DNA of 37,388 nucleotides from an uncultured Massilia sp. (GTDB lineage Bacteria > Pseudomonadota > Gammaproteobacteria > Burkholderiales > Burkholderiaceae_D), in assembly GCA_913777025.1 (NCBI GenBank), contig CAJYQM010000497.1, positions 1 through 37,388 on the forward strand. Direction: 5' to 3'. Positions 11,502 to 20,783 of this stretch are shown one piece after another. The first letter of the stretch is position 1. Each line of letters starts with the position of its first letter. The notes under the pieces are model-generated. The model was not told where the DNA came from. It did not search any database and saw nothing but the letters and a program-made list of their open reading frames with translations. Both the position numbers and the translations under genes were made by a program.

Positions 11502-11618
11502 GGGCGTCTCTCCAGTCTGCGAAGCAGACATTATGTCCGAGAACCCGGCGCGACAGCGCCGCGCAGCGCCGGGCGGACGGTATAATGACCGCCGTTTTTT
11601 CGTCCTCATTGTGATCCC
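11502..11618. promoter_or_regulatory. divergent promoter region, deacylase / trmB
   Basis: TATAAT at 11581-11586 on the plus strand is a consensus -10 about 33 bp before the trmB start, though its -35 is poor. A perfect palindrome GACAT-T-ATGTC lies at 11527-11537 on the deacylase side. Confidence 0.45.
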
Positions 11619-12338
11619 ATGTCCGCAGATACGCCCACCAACAGCCAAGGCCGTCCGATGCTCTACGACCCGACCGAGCACCGCATCCGCAGTTTCGTCA
11701 CGCGCGCCGGCCGCCTGTCGACCGGGCAGGCGCGCGCGCTCGAGGAATTCGGCCCGCAATTCCTGGTCGAGTACCGCAAGGAAGCCTTCGATTTCCACGC
11801 GCCCTTCGGCCGCAACGCGCCCCTGATCCTGGAAATCGGCTTCGGCATGGGCGGCACCACCGCCCACATCGCCAAGGCGATGCCGGACAAGGATTTCATC
11901 GGCGTCGAAGTGCACACCCCGGGCGTGGGCAGCCTGTTGAAAATGATCGGCGAAGAGGGCATCACCAACCTGCGCCTGATCCAGCATGACGCGGTCGAGG
12001 TGCTGAACAACATGATCGCCGACGACACGCTGGCCGGCGTCCACATCTTCTTCCCGGACCCGTGGCATAAGGCGCGCCACAACAAGCGCCGCCTGATCCA
12101 GCCGGACTTCGTCAAACTGCTGTGCAGCAAGCTGCAGCAGGGCGGCTACATCCACTGCGCCACCGACTGGGAAGACTACGCGGTCCAGATGCTGGAAGTG
12201 CTGGGCGCCGAGCCGCAGCTGGCGAATACCGCCGACGGCTATGCGCCGCAGCCGGCCTACCGTCCGCTGACCAAGTTCGAGAACCGCGGCCTGAAGCTGG
12301 GCCACGGGGTGTGGGACCTGGTGTTCACGAAAAAGTAA
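11619..12338 (+). CDS. trmB: tRNA (guanine-N7-)-methyltransferase
   Basis: This 239-residue enzyme methylates G46 in the variable loop of many tRNAs using S-adenosylmethionine. The SAM-binding motif [15 protein letters not shown] (~residues 70-84) and the TrmB signature [15 protein letters not shown] (~147-161) are both intact, and the length is normal for the family. It is a single-domain cytosolic protein. The -10-like TATAAT at 11581 suggests its own promoter, and the downstream kinase gene has a separate start region. Confidence 0.95.
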   Translation: MSADTPTNSQGRPMLYDPTEHRIRSFVTRAGRLSTGQARALEEFGPQFLVEYRKEAFDFHAPFGRNAPLILEIGFGMGGTTAHIAKAMPDKDFIGVEVHTPGVGSLLKMIGEEGITNLRLIQHDAVEVLNNMIADDTLAGVHIFFPDPWHKARHNKRRLIQPDFVKLLCSKLQQGGYIHCATDWEDYAVQMLEVLGAEPQLANTADGYAPQPAYRPLTKFENRGLKLGHGVWDLVFTKK

Positions 12339-12416
12339 GCCTTCGTCGTTCGTTCCTCTGGAATCGTCGCTCGTCCCTTTTCGCTGGCGAGCGCCGGCCG
12401 ATCTGCCTAGACTGTA

Positions 12417-12438
12417 ATCGTTGCTATATATTAACGAT
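12417..12438. promoter_or_regulatory. inverted repeat upstream of the LytS/LytTR-type pair
   Basis: ATCGTT and AACGAT (6-bp arms) flank GCTATATATT just upstream of the kinase ribosome site (GGGAGGG, 12442-12448). The AT-rich centre could contain a -10 element, making this a candidate operator for the LytTR regulator encoded two genes on. Confidence 0.35.
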
Positions 12439-12452
12439 CATGGGAGGGCGGC

Positions 12453-13643
12453 ATGTGGACCAAAGTCGGCAACTGGTATCGCGAGTGGGAAGACGAGCAG
12501 GTGGCGGTGCTGAGGCAGCCTGAGCTGGCTGCACACGTCAAGCCCGGCTATCGGCGTTATTTCGCGGATTGTCTGGCGGCGATGGACTCGCCGAAGCGCC
12601 GACAGATCTGCGAATTTTCCCTCAAATACCGTGGTGCGCGCCTGCGCGGCGCCATCGCCAGGCTGGCACTGGTGTTCACCCTGTGCGGCGTCCTCCTGCA
12701 TTTCACGAGCGAACGCTACGGTTGGATCGGCCCTATCCTGTTCGCCAACACCATCGGCTTTTCCTTGACCCTGGCCGTCATCGGCGCCTGGTTCGACTAC
12801 GACAGGATCCTCAAGAAGACGCGCCGGATGGTACTGGCCATGGTGGCCTTCTCGCTGCTCGGCCTGGCCATCGGCATGACGCTATGGGGGCAGGCGCCGG
12901 GCAGTTGGCTGGCAAGGTTGCCGAACATGATGTGGGGCATGCTGGTGGGCATACTGTCCGTCGGCGCCCCGGTGCTGGGCATCAGCCTGTGGCGCAACAA
13001 CCAGGCCAAGGCGATCCAGGCCCGCCTGGAGCAGCAAGCCGAGCAGGACCGCCTGGCACGCGAACTTTCCGAATCCCAGCTGCGCCTGCTGCGCGCCCAG
13101 ATCGAGCCGCACTTCCTGTTCAATACCCTGGGCGCGGTCCAGCAGCTGGCCCAGCACGGCGCGCCGCGCGCCGCCGAACTCACCGCCAACCTGATCGACT
13201 TCCTGCGCAGCAGCATGCGCGACATGCGCTGCGAACAGGTCAGCCTGGCCACCGAATTCGCGCTGGTCGAATCCTATCTGAAAGTGATGCAGGTACGCAT
13301 GGGCGAGCGCCTGCGCTACACGCTGGCCCTGCCGCGCGCGCTGGAAGCCGTGAAACTGCCCAGCATGCTCCTGCTGACCCTGGCCGAGAACGCGATCAAG
13401 CACGGCATCGAGCCGTCGCTGCGCGGCGGCGAGGTCAGGCTGTCGGCGCGGCCCGAAGACGGCCTGCTCCGCATCCGCGTCGAAGACACTGGCGTCGGCA
13501 TGAGCACGACCCCGGGCGCCGGCACCGGCCTGGACAACGTGCGCAGCCGCCTGGCGCTGGCCTTCGGCGCCGCGGCCGGCCTGGCCCTGCAGGACGGCGA
13601 GCCTACCGGCCTGGTCGCCGACATCACCATTCCCAACCCATGA
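12453..13643 (+). CDS. sensor histidine kinase, LytS/YehU-like (His_kinase domain)
   Basis: This is a 396-residue inner-membrane kinase. Four hydrophobic segments (~67-84, 91-112, 126-145, 158-179) are followed by a coiled linker and a His_kinase domain. The phospho-acceptor box is AQIEPHFLFNTLGAVQQLA (His220), characteristic of kinases paired with LytTR regulators. The ATPase domain has LAENAIKHGIEP, VEDTGVGMS and GTGLDNVRSRL. The first ~60 residues are soluble and unlike a known sensor. The start has an excellent ribosome site (GGGAGGG). The partner regulator starts 4 bp after the stop, so the two are one operon. The signal sensed is unknown. Confidence 0.9.
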   Translation: MWTKVGNWYREWEDEQVAVLRQPELAAHVKPGYRRYFADCLAAMDSPKRRQICEFSLKYRGARLRGAIARLALVFTLCGVLLHFTSERYGWIGPILFANTIGFSLTLAVIGAWFDYDRILKKTRRMVLAMVAFSLLGLAIGMTLWGQAPGSWLARLPNMMWGMLVGILSVGAPVLGISLWRNNQAKAIQARLEQQAEQDRLARELSESQLRLLRAQIEPHFLFNTLGAVQQLAQHGAPRAAELTANLIDFLRSSMRDMRCEQVSLATEFALVESYLKVMQVRMGERLRYTLALPRALEAVKLPSMLLLTLAENAIKHGIEPSLRGGEVRLSARPEDGLLRIRVEDTGVGMSTTPGAGTGLDNVRSRLALAFGAAAGLALQDGEPTGLVADITIPNP

Positions 13644-13647
13644 CTGC

Positions 13648-14415
13648 ATGACGATGACGACGATCCTGGTTGCAGAAGACGAACCGCTGATGCGCGAACG
13701 CCTGCTGGAAATGCTGGCGCACGCCTGGCCCGAGGCGACGGTGGTGCAGGTGGCGGAAAACGGCAACGATGCCTGGGATGGCTTCCTGGCGCACGAGCCC
13801 GACGTCGCCTTCCTCGACATCCGCATGCCTGGCCTGTCCGGCCTGGAAGTGGCCGAACGCATCGGCAAGCTGGCCCACGTGGTGTTCGTCACGGCCTACG
13901 ACCAGTACGCGGTCGATGCGTTTGACGCCGGCGCGGTCGACTACCTGTTAAAACCCGTGCAGGCCGACCGCCTGGAGCGGGCCGTGGGGCGCCTGCGCGA
14001 GAAACTGTCGCCGGCTGCGGGGAATGCGCCGCCCGCCGACCTGGGGCACTTGCTGCATCATCTGAAATCGGCGCTGCCGGGCATGCGGCCGGAGCGGATC
14101 AAGTGGCTGAAGGCCAATGTCGGACGGCAGATCCGCCTGATCGACGTCGAGGATGTCCTGTTCTTCCAGTCGGACACCAAGTACACGCGGGTGAAACTGC
14201 GCGATTCGGAAGCGCTGGTGCGCACGCCCTTGAAGGACCTGCTGTCCGGGCTGGACCCGGACCGGTTCTGGCAGATCCACCGCGGGATCGTGGTGAACGC
14301 CGGCGCGATCGCGGCGGCGGAGCGGGTCGATGCCGAGCGCCTGCAGGTGCTGCTGCGCGATTGCGACGAAAAGCTGCCGGTCAGCCGGACTTTTGCCTAC
14401 CTGTTCCGGGATTAA
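13648..14415 (+). CDS. LytTR-type response regulator
   Basis: This is a 255-residue two-domain regulator. Residues 4-120 are a receiver with acidic Glu10-Asp11-Glu12, phospho-acceptor Asp57 (AFLDIRMPGLSG) and Lys102 (DYLLKP). Residues ~150-253 are a LytTR DNA-binding domain (RQIRLIDVEDVLFFQSDTKY, then VRTPLKDLL, FWQIHRGIVVN and LPVSRTF). It should bind DNA as a dimer once phosphorylated by the kinase immediately upstream. Likely targets are its own operon (see the inverted repeat at 12417-12438) or distant genes; nothing adjacent suggests a specific pathway. A palindromic repeat copy follows the stop. Confidence 0.92.
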   Translation: MTMTTILVAEDEPLMRERLLEMLAHAWPEATVVQVAENGNDAWDGFLAHEPDVAFLDIRMPGLSGLEVAERIGKLAHVVFVTAYDQYAVDAFDAGAVDYLLKPVQADRLERAVGRLREKLSPAAGNAPPADLGHLLHHLKSALPGMRPERIKWLKANVGRQIRLIDVEDVLFFQSDTKYTRVKLRDSEALVRTPLKDLLSGLDPDRFWQIHRGIVVNAGAIAAAERVDAERLQVLLRDCDEKLPVSRTFAYLFRD

Positions 14416-14420
14416 TAGCG

Positions 14421-14527
14421 CCTGACAAGACCTTCAGGGCAAGGGATGCGGCCTACCGACGCATCATCGAAGACAGTACGAATAGTACGGCGAGACGATG
14501 CAACGCAGCCATGGAGGTTTTGTCAGG
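14421..14527 (+). repeat. palindromic MITE-like repeat, copy A
   Basis: This ~107-bp element fills the gap between the convergent regulator and recQ genes. Its ends are inverted repeats: CCTGACAAGACCTTC at the left, and GGAGGTTTTGTCAGG at the right (13 of 15 match after reversal). The middle is also palindromic (CATCATCGAAGACAGTACG / AGTACGGCGAGACGATG), so the RNA would fold into a long hairpin. A related copy in opposite orientation lies at 23038-23129. No coding capacity is seen. In this position it may act as a shared terminator-like structure. Confidence 0.75.
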
Positions 14528-14529
14528 TG

Positions 14530-16398
<1,869 letters not shown>

Positions 16399-16414
16399 GG
16401 TCGGTCCTGTCAGT

Positions 16415-16456
16415 TTAGTCGGCCCAGCTTAGTCGGCCCAGCTTAGTCGGCCCAGG
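16415..16456. repeat. three tandem 14-bp repeats at the uppP 3' end
   Basis: TTAGTCGGCCCAGC occurs at 16415-16428 and 16429-16442, and TTAGTCGGCCCAGG at 16443-16456. Read on the minus strand, each unit encodes the last residues and stop of UppP (TGG GCC GAC TAA). The first stop reached is in the unit at 16443, so the two further units lie just outside the gene. This looks like slippage duplication of the gene end between uppP and recQ. Confidence 0.85.
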
Positions 16457-17276
16457 TCACCCAGCCGAAATGGGCGGTGACCAGCACGACGATGCCGAAC
16501 ACGATACGGTACCAGGCGAATCCCGTGAAGTCGTGCGAGCTGATGAAGCGCAACAGCCAGCGGACGCAAAGGAAGGCCGAAACGAAGGCCGCCAGGCCGC
16601 CGATGCCGAACAGCGGCAGGTCGGCCGCCGACAGCTCGTGACGGGCCTTGAACACGGAATACACGGTCGCCGCCAGCAGGGTCGGGATCGCCAGGAAGAA
16701 GGAGAATTCGGTGGCCGCCTTGCGCGACAGGCCGAACAGCATGCCGCCGATAATGGTCGCGCCGGAACGGCTGGTGCCCGGGATCAGGGCGAAGCACTGG
16801 GCGCAGCCGACCTTCAGCGCGTCCAGCACCGTCATGTCGTCGACGGTCGCGATGCGGTGCGCACCCGGCAGCGTCTTGTGGCGGCGTTCGGCCCACAGGA
16901 TGATCAGCGCGCCGACGATGAAGGCCAGCGCCACCGGCACCGGGGTGAACAGGTGTTCCTTGATCGCCTTGGCGAACAGGAAACCGAGCGCCGCCGCCGG
17001 CAGGAAGGCGACGATCAGGTTGATCATGAACTTCTGCTGGCGCGGGTCCGACCCGATGCCACCCAACACGGCCGCGATGCGCGCCCGGTATTCCCACATC
17101 ACGGCCAGGATCGCGCCGGCCTGGATGGCGATATCGAAGACCTTGGCCTTTTCGGTCGTGAAATCGAGCAGGCTGCCCGCCAGGATCAGGTGACCCGTGG
17201 AGGAGATCGGCAGGAATTCGGTAAAGCCCTCGACGAGGCCCATGATGATCGCTTTCAGGGCGAGAATGATGTCCAT
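16443..17276 (-). CDS. uppP: undecaprenyl-diphosphatase
   Basis: This 277-residue integral membrane enzyme dephosphorylates undecaprenyl pyrophosphate, recycling the lipid carrier for peptidoglycan and other envelope polymers; overproduction gives bacitracin resistance. Both family motifs are intact: [14 protein letters not shown] (residues ~16-29) and the catalytic loop [16 protein letters not shown]. About eight hydrophobic segments are present and the length is normal. The start at ATG 17276 has no strong ribosome site. The gene end has been duplicated as 14-bp repeats. It is followed by recQ and preceded by the PH-domain gene, all on the minus strand. Confidence 0.95.
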   Translation of the reverse strand: MDIILALKAIIMGLVEGFTEFLPISSTGHLILAGSLLDFTTEKAKVFDIAIQAGAILAVMWEYRARIAAVLGGIGSDPRQQKFMINLIVAFLPAAALGFLFAKAIKEHLFTPVPVALAFIVGALIILWAERRHKTLPGAHRIATVDDMTVLDALKVGCAQCFALIPGTSRSGATIIGGMLFGLSRKAATEFSFFLAIPTLLAATVYSVFKARHELSAADLPLFGIGGLAAFVSAFLCVRWLLRFISSHDFTGFAWYRIVFGIVVLVTAHFGWVTWAD

Positions 17277-17557
17277 GAAATTCTGGTAAGGATGTTATTG
17301 TGGTTCGAACGCCGGATGCCGGACGCGGAAGGGATATTGCGCGGGCTACAGCAAAGCAGGGCGCAAGCTTACCACGGGTGGCATGCCGGCCGTCGAGTTA
17401 CCCGCATCAAGTGGTGGCTTTTTTGCTGGAGGCAAGAGTCTGCGCCACTTGGGGGCGTGGCGGTGGGCCCGGGGCGGGCCCGCATGGAGCGCTATGGTGC
17501 CAGGGCGGCCTGGTGCCCGAGCGGCCTGGCGGCCGTGGGCTTGCGTCGCACAGGCTG
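17277..17557. other. intergenic gap between uppP and the PH-domain gene
   Basis: A 281-bp gap without a convincing gene. Its part at 17450-17545 is very GC-rich with several overlapping short complementary tracts (GGGCCCGG/GGGCCCGC, GGCGGCCTGG/GCGGCCTGGC) that could fold, but no T-run marks a terminator. I saw no clear promoter for uppP. Confidence 0.4.
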
Positions 17558-18358
17558 TTATCGGAAGCGCGCCTTGTCGACGCGACTGGCTTCGATTTGC
17601 CCGGCATTACGGATCAGGTCGCGTACTGCTTCGGCATTGCGGATGCCGCTCAGCCAGAGACCGACCCAGAGATTGGAGCGCCCGAAGAGCCTGGGAAAGA
17701 ACGGGCTCTGGATCTGGCCGCTGGAACTGAGTGTGTGCAGTTCGTGGGTCGTGGTCGTCTTGCTGAAGATGCCGGATTCGATCATCAAGCGCTGCGACGA
17801 CATTTTGTATTTGATGTTTTTCAGTCTCAAAGCCCATGCGCAGTGCTGATACACCTGATAGACGATGACCAGGGCGCCGATTGCCAGGGTAAGGAGGTAG
17901 GCGTTGTCGTTGGGCTTCCCGGGCGAAGCGGGTTGCGCCGTACTCGCGGCGGCGCTGGACTCGGCGGGCGCACTCGCGGCCTTGCCTCGCGTCTTCGTCT
18001 TTTTGCCATGGCCGTGGGTGTCGGCGGCGGCAGGCACCGGCGCCGGCTGGGCGGTCTGGACTTCCGGCAGGGCAGGTCGGGGCGCAAGATAGGCGAGAGC
18101 GCCGATCCACACGAGAATGAGAATGGCCCACTTGAGCAGGCTGGAGAGCATGAGCGACAGGGAGGGCGAATCTTGCCAGACCTGGGCTTCCGGGTCGTAA
18201 TTCAGGATATTTTGCGCGATTCCCGTGACACGGCCATTGCCGATATTGGCCCCCACATTGGTCCGGAGGCTGTCGACATGATGAAGCGGCATCACATTGT
18301 CGGGATGGGCGACACTACCCTGATCTTGGTCACTGCGCACGTCGAGAACACTACTCAT
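17558..18358 (-). CDS. PH domain-containing membrane protein
   Basis: This is a 266-residue protein with an unusual layout. Residues 1-70 are polar and precede TM1 (~72-92). Next comes a low-complexity Ala/Pro/Lys linker (~93-150, including a HGHGKKTKTRGK stretch), then TM2 (~153-172). The C-terminal ~180-250 resembles the bacterial PH (bPH2/YdbS-like) domain: KYKMSSQRLMIESGIFSK, then HELHTLSSSGQIQSPFF and GRSNLWVGLW. The family is of unknown function. ATG 18358 is chosen because a strong promoter at 18397-18425 would start transcription near 18390, which excludes the longer open frame. The gene upstream is the cysteine-cluster protein. Confidence 0.7.
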   Translation of the reverse strand: MSSVLDVRSDQDQGSVAHPDNVMPLHHVDSLRTNVGANIGNGRVTGIAQNILNYDPEAQVWQDSPSLSLMLSSLLKWAILILVWIGALAYLAPRPALPEVQTAQPAPVPAAADTHGHGKKTKTRGKAASAPAESSAAASTAQPASPGKPNDNAYLLTLAIGALVIVYQVYQHCAWALRLKNIKYKMSSQRLMIESGIFSKTTTTHELHTLSSSGQIQSPFFPRLFGRSNLWVGLWLSGIRNAEAVRDLIRNAGQIEASRVDKARFR

Positions 18359-18396
18359 AGGGGAATCCGAAAAAAGTAGAAAAAATAGACAAAAAC

Positions 18397-18425
18397 AGTA
18401 TATCCATCGCATCTTATTTTGCCAA
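18397..18425 (-). promoter_or_regulatory. sigma70 promoter of the PH-domain gene
   Basis: On the minus strand TTGGCA (18425-18420) and TATACT (18402-18397) are separated by 17 nt. Transcription would start near 18390, giving a leader of about 30 nt. It lies in an AT-rich 98-bp gap, so the gene can be expressed separately from the cysteine-cluster gene upstream. Confidence 0.75.
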
Positions 18426-18456
18426 TAAGCAATACTTTTTTCGTGGTGTTTCCGCC

Positions 18457-18747
18457 TTATGTTCCCAGTCCCGGTGGTGCCGTCAGCTTCTCCAGTTCGC
18501 CGATCCAGTGCAAGGCATGTTCCCGGCTGCTGCCACACATGTCGATGTCCGGTTGGAGCGAGCCGCATACATGGGGGCGCTCGGGGCGCCCGAAGATCTT
18601 GCATCGCATGTCGCCGTCGAGCTGGACGCAGCGCACGCCGGCCGGCTTGCCGTTCGGCATGCCAGGTATCGGCGAGCTGATCGAAGGCGCAGTGCAGCAG
18701 GCGCCGCAGCCTGGGCGGCAAGCTAAGGGTTCGGGCGAGGAGATCAT
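18457..18747 (-). CDS. YkgJ family cysteine-cluster protein
   Basis: This is a 96-residue protein with eight cysteines. The CRPGCGACC start (Cys10, 14, 17, 18) is followed by [32 protein letters not shown] and DMCGSS. This is the CxxxCxxCC-type putative zinc or iron-sulfur cluster family (UPF0153/YkgJ-like), whose function is unknown. The frame is open upstream to GTG 18774, but the likely promoter at 18776-18805 places the transcript start near 18769, so ATG 18747 is preferred. It has no obvious ribosome site. The gene is divergent from tetR. Confidence 0.75.
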   Translation of the reverse strand: MISSPEPLACRPGCGACCTAPSISSPIPGMPNGKPAGVRCVQLDGDMRCKIFGRPERPHVCGSLQPDIDMCGSSREHALHWIGELEKLTAPPGLGT

Positions 18748-18775
18748 CGGTAAACACAGCCAAGAACAACACACC

Positions 18776-18805
18776 AGTATACTATCTACACAGCGTCGAT
18801 GTCCT
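18776..18805 (-). promoter_or_regulatory. probable promoter of the cysteine-cluster gene
   Basis: On the minus strand AGGACA (18805-18800) and TATACT (18781-18776) are 18 nt apart. Its -35 box touches that of the divergent tetR promoter at 18805, so a protein bound there would affect both genes. Confidence 0.5.
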
Positions 18806-18833
18806 TGACTGCCCCCGGACCCAGGTCTATATT
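18805..18833 (+). promoter_or_regulatory. sigma70 promoter of the tetR gene
   Basis: TTGACT (18805-18810) and TATATT (18828-18833) are separated by 17 nt, close to consensus. Transcription would start near 18840, leaving about 27 nt to ATG 18867. This rules against the in-frame TTG at 18852 as the main start only weakly, but the ATG is the better codon. Confidence 0.75.
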
Positions 18834-18866
18834 TGCTGACTCAACAGTTAGTTGTCGGACAGAAGC

Positions 18867-19529
18867 ATGCCATGCCCTTTTGACACCAAGCCACGCTGGG
18901 AGCGCCGCAAGGATGCGCGGCCACAGGAGTTGCTGGAGGCAGCCATCGACCTGTTCGTCGAGCGTGGCTACGCCGCCACACGCCTGGAAGACGTGGCGCG
19001 CCGCGCCGGCGTTTCCAAGGGCACGCTCTACCTGTACTACGAGAACAAGGAAGAACTGTTCAAGGCCGTCGTCCGTTCCAGCATCGTGCCGGCCATCGGC
19101 GAGGCCGAAGTGTCCGTCGCCGAATTCGAAGGCCACAGCGCCGACCTGCTGCGCCACCTGATCCACAACTGGTGGCAGCGGGTGGGCGCGACCAAGGCAT
19201 CCGGCATCATCAAGCTGGTCACCGCCGAGGCCGGCAATTTCCCCGAGCTGGCCAAGTTCTACCAGGAAGAAGTCATCAACCGCGGCACCGCGGCCATGTC
19301 GGGCATGCTCGAGCGCGGCGTGGCGCGCGGCGACTTCCGCCCGATCGACATCAAGCTGATGACCCAGGTATTGACGGCGCCGATGCTGATGCTGATTACC
19401 TGGAAGCATTCGGTCGGCCCATGCCCGCGTACCGAACTCGAGCCGCTGGCCTTCCTCGACACCTTCCTCGACATGGCGCTGCACGGCCTGCTTCCCCAGG
19501 GAGCCCAGGCCAGCCCCGGCGCCAGGTGA
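18867..19529 (+). CDS. TetR/AcrR family transcriptional regulator
   Basis: This is a 220-residue repressor-type regulator. The N-terminal TetR helix-turn-helix (~15-62) is intact: LLEAAIDLFVERGYAATRLE, then VARRAGVSKGTLYLYYENKE. The C-terminal ~130 residues are all-helical and probably bind a ligand; they resemble the TetR_C group beside efflux systems, but identity is uncertain. The genes downstream are PIMT-like, rhodanese and a TolC-type channel. An effect on tolC is possible but is separated by 163 bp and two genes. It is divergent from the cysteine-cluster gene, with overlapping -35 boxes. Confidence 0.88.
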   Translation: MPCPFDTKPRWERRKDARPQELLEAAIDLFVERGYAATRLEDVARRAGVSKGTLYLYYENKEELFKAVVRSSIVPAIGEAEVSVAEFEGHSADLLRHLIHNWWQRVGATKASGIIKLVTAEAGNFPELAKFYQEEVINRGTAAMSGMLERGVARGDFRPIDIKLMTQVLTAPMLMLITWKHSVGPCPRTELEPLAFLDTFLDMALHGLLPQGAQASPGAR

Positions 19530-19692
19530 TCCCCCGCGACGTCGACACGCCATTATTTTGGCGTTTCAACCCCGCCAAATTGCAGACTGTCGCAATTTCC
19601 GCTGGTCTCGGCATGCATGTCGTTAAGATATGTTTGCTGAAGCCGTTCAACGATAAAATATCGGATTATTTCTTTTACCACCGAGTATCAAG
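19530..19692 (+). promoter_or_regulatory. intergenic region before the PIMT-like gene
   Basis: An AT-rich gap containing a hairpin-forming pair (ATTTTGGCG at 19555-19563, CGCCAAAT further right) and a perfect short palindrome CGATA-AAA-TATCG. The latter holds a TAAAAT that could be the -10 of the following operon. No consensus -35 is at the right distance. Confidence 0.35.
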
Positions 19693-20343
19693 ATGAATAT
19701 CGAACAAGCCCGCTTCAACATGATCGAACAGCAGATCCGCCCGTGGAACGTGCTGGACCAGGATGTACTCGACCTGCTGCACGTGGTCAAGCGCGAACAG
19801 TTCGTGCCGGCCGCCTACCAGAGCCTGGCGTTCGCCGACGTCGAAATCCCGCTGCCGGGCGGCGATGTGATGCTGGCACCGAAGTTCGAAGCGCGCATCC
19901 TGCAGGAACTCAATGTGAAGAAACACGAGACCGTGCTGGAAATCGGGACCGGTTCGGGCTACATGGCCGCCCTGCTGGCGCACCGCGCCGCCAAGGTGAC
20001 CACGGTGGAAATCAACCAGGACAACAAGGCCCTGGCCGAGCAGAACCTGGCAAAGGCCGCGATCGGCAATGTGAAGGTGGAGCTGGGCAATGGCGCCGCG
20101 GGCTGGGGCCAGGAACAGTACGACGTGGTCGTGGTCTCGGGCGCGCTGGAAGTGCTGCCGGAAGCCCTGCTCAAGCAGGTGAAGGTGGGCGGCCGCATTG
20201 CCTGCATTACCGGCCAGCCGCCGGTCATGGAATTCAACATCATCACCCGCATGAGCGAAACCGCTTACAACACGGTGAAGGTGTTCGAGACCAACATCCG
20301 CTACCTGGCCGGCGCCCCGGTGCCGTCGCACTTCCAGTTCTGA
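19693..20343 (+). CDS. protein-L-isoaspartate O-methyltransferase family protein
   Basis: This is a 216-residue SAM-dependent methyltransferase. Its opening (MNIEQARFNMIEQQIRPWNV) and the SAM loop VLEIGTGSGYMAALLAHRA (~residues 81-99) match the PIMT-like family found directly before rhodanese and tolC in betaproteobacteria. True PIMTs methylate isoaspartyl residues in damaged proteins; whether this branch keeps that activity is unsure, so the symbol pcm is not assigned. The rhodanese gene starts 7 bp after its stop, indicating one operon. Confidence 0.8.
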   Translation: MNIEQARFNMIEQQIRPWNVLDQDVLDLLHVVKREQFVPAAYQSLAFADVEIPLPGGDVMLAPKFEARILQELNVKKHETVLEIGTGSGYMAALLAHRAAKVTTVEINQDNKALAEQNLAKAAIGNVKVELGNGAAGWGQEQYDVVVVSGALEVLPEALLKQVKVGGRIACITGQPPVMEFNIITRMSETAYNTVKVFETNIRYLAGAPVPSHFQF

Positions 20344-20350
20344 GGCCAGG

Positions 20351-20674
20351 ATGCAGCACATTACCGCTCCCGAACTGGCCACCTGGCTGGCCGACCCATC
20401 GCGCCCGAAACCGCTGCTGCTCGACGTGCGGGAAAACTGGGAAGTCGAGACCTGCCATATCGAGGGCTCGACCCAGATCCCCATGAACCTGATTCCGATT
20501 CGCGTGGGCGAACTGGATGACGACCGCGAGATCGTCTGCGTGTGCCACCACGGCGCGCGCAGCATGCAGGTGGCGGCTTTCCTGGAACGTAACGGATTCA
20601 GCAACGTAACAAATTTAACGGGCGGCATACACGCCTGGGCCGTGCAGGTCGATCCTTCGATGCCGAAGTATTGA
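20351..20674 (+). CDS. single-domain rhodanese-like protein
   Basis: This 107-residue protein is one rhodanese domain: LLLDVRENWEVETCHIEGS, IPMNLIPIR, then the active-site loop CVCHHGARSMQVAAFL. The cysteine in CHHGARS is the expected persulfide carrier, so sulfurtransferase activity is plausible; the donor and acceptor are unknown. It is translated just after the PIMT-like gene and before the TolC-type gene. Confidence 0.88.
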   Translation: MQHITAPELATWLADPSRPKPLLLDVRENWEVETCHIEGSTQIPMNLIPIRVGELDDDREIVCVCHHGARSMQVAAFLERNGFSNVTNLTGGIHAWAVQVDPSMPKY

Positions 20675-20692
20675 CGATCTGTTTCCAAAACA

Positions 20693-20752
20693 GGGCGCCC
20701 CGAAAACCGTAGCGAGCGGCAGTGCAACGCGCAGCAGGTTTGCGGGGTGTCC
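20693..20752 (+). repeat. imperfect palindrome between rhodanese and tolC genes
   Basis: GGGCGCCCCGAAAACC (20693-20708) and GGTTTGCGGGGTGTCC (20737-20752) are inverted repeats with about 13 of 16 positions matching, so the transcript can form a hairpin of ~60 nt. No T-run follows. It may be a processing or attenuating structure between the two genes. Confidence 0.45.
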
Positions 20753-20783
20753 GCTTGATGACCACTCCGATGGAGAGACAATA

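Noticed and set aside
11502-12305. N-terminal extension of the zinc deacylase frame, giving 639 residues
   Set aside because: The extra part lies antisense to trmB and encodes no recognisable domain; ATG 11501 has a ribosome site and a family-like start.
18359-18772. Fusion of an upstream segment to the PH-domain protein (404 residues)
   Set aside because: The added segment crosses an AT-rich gap, the strong promoter at 18397-18425 and the cysteine-cluster gene in another frame.
18840-18866. A TetR operator palindrome just before tetR
   Set aside because: GACTCAACAGTTAGTTGTC has only weak partial symmetry; not enough to call an operator.
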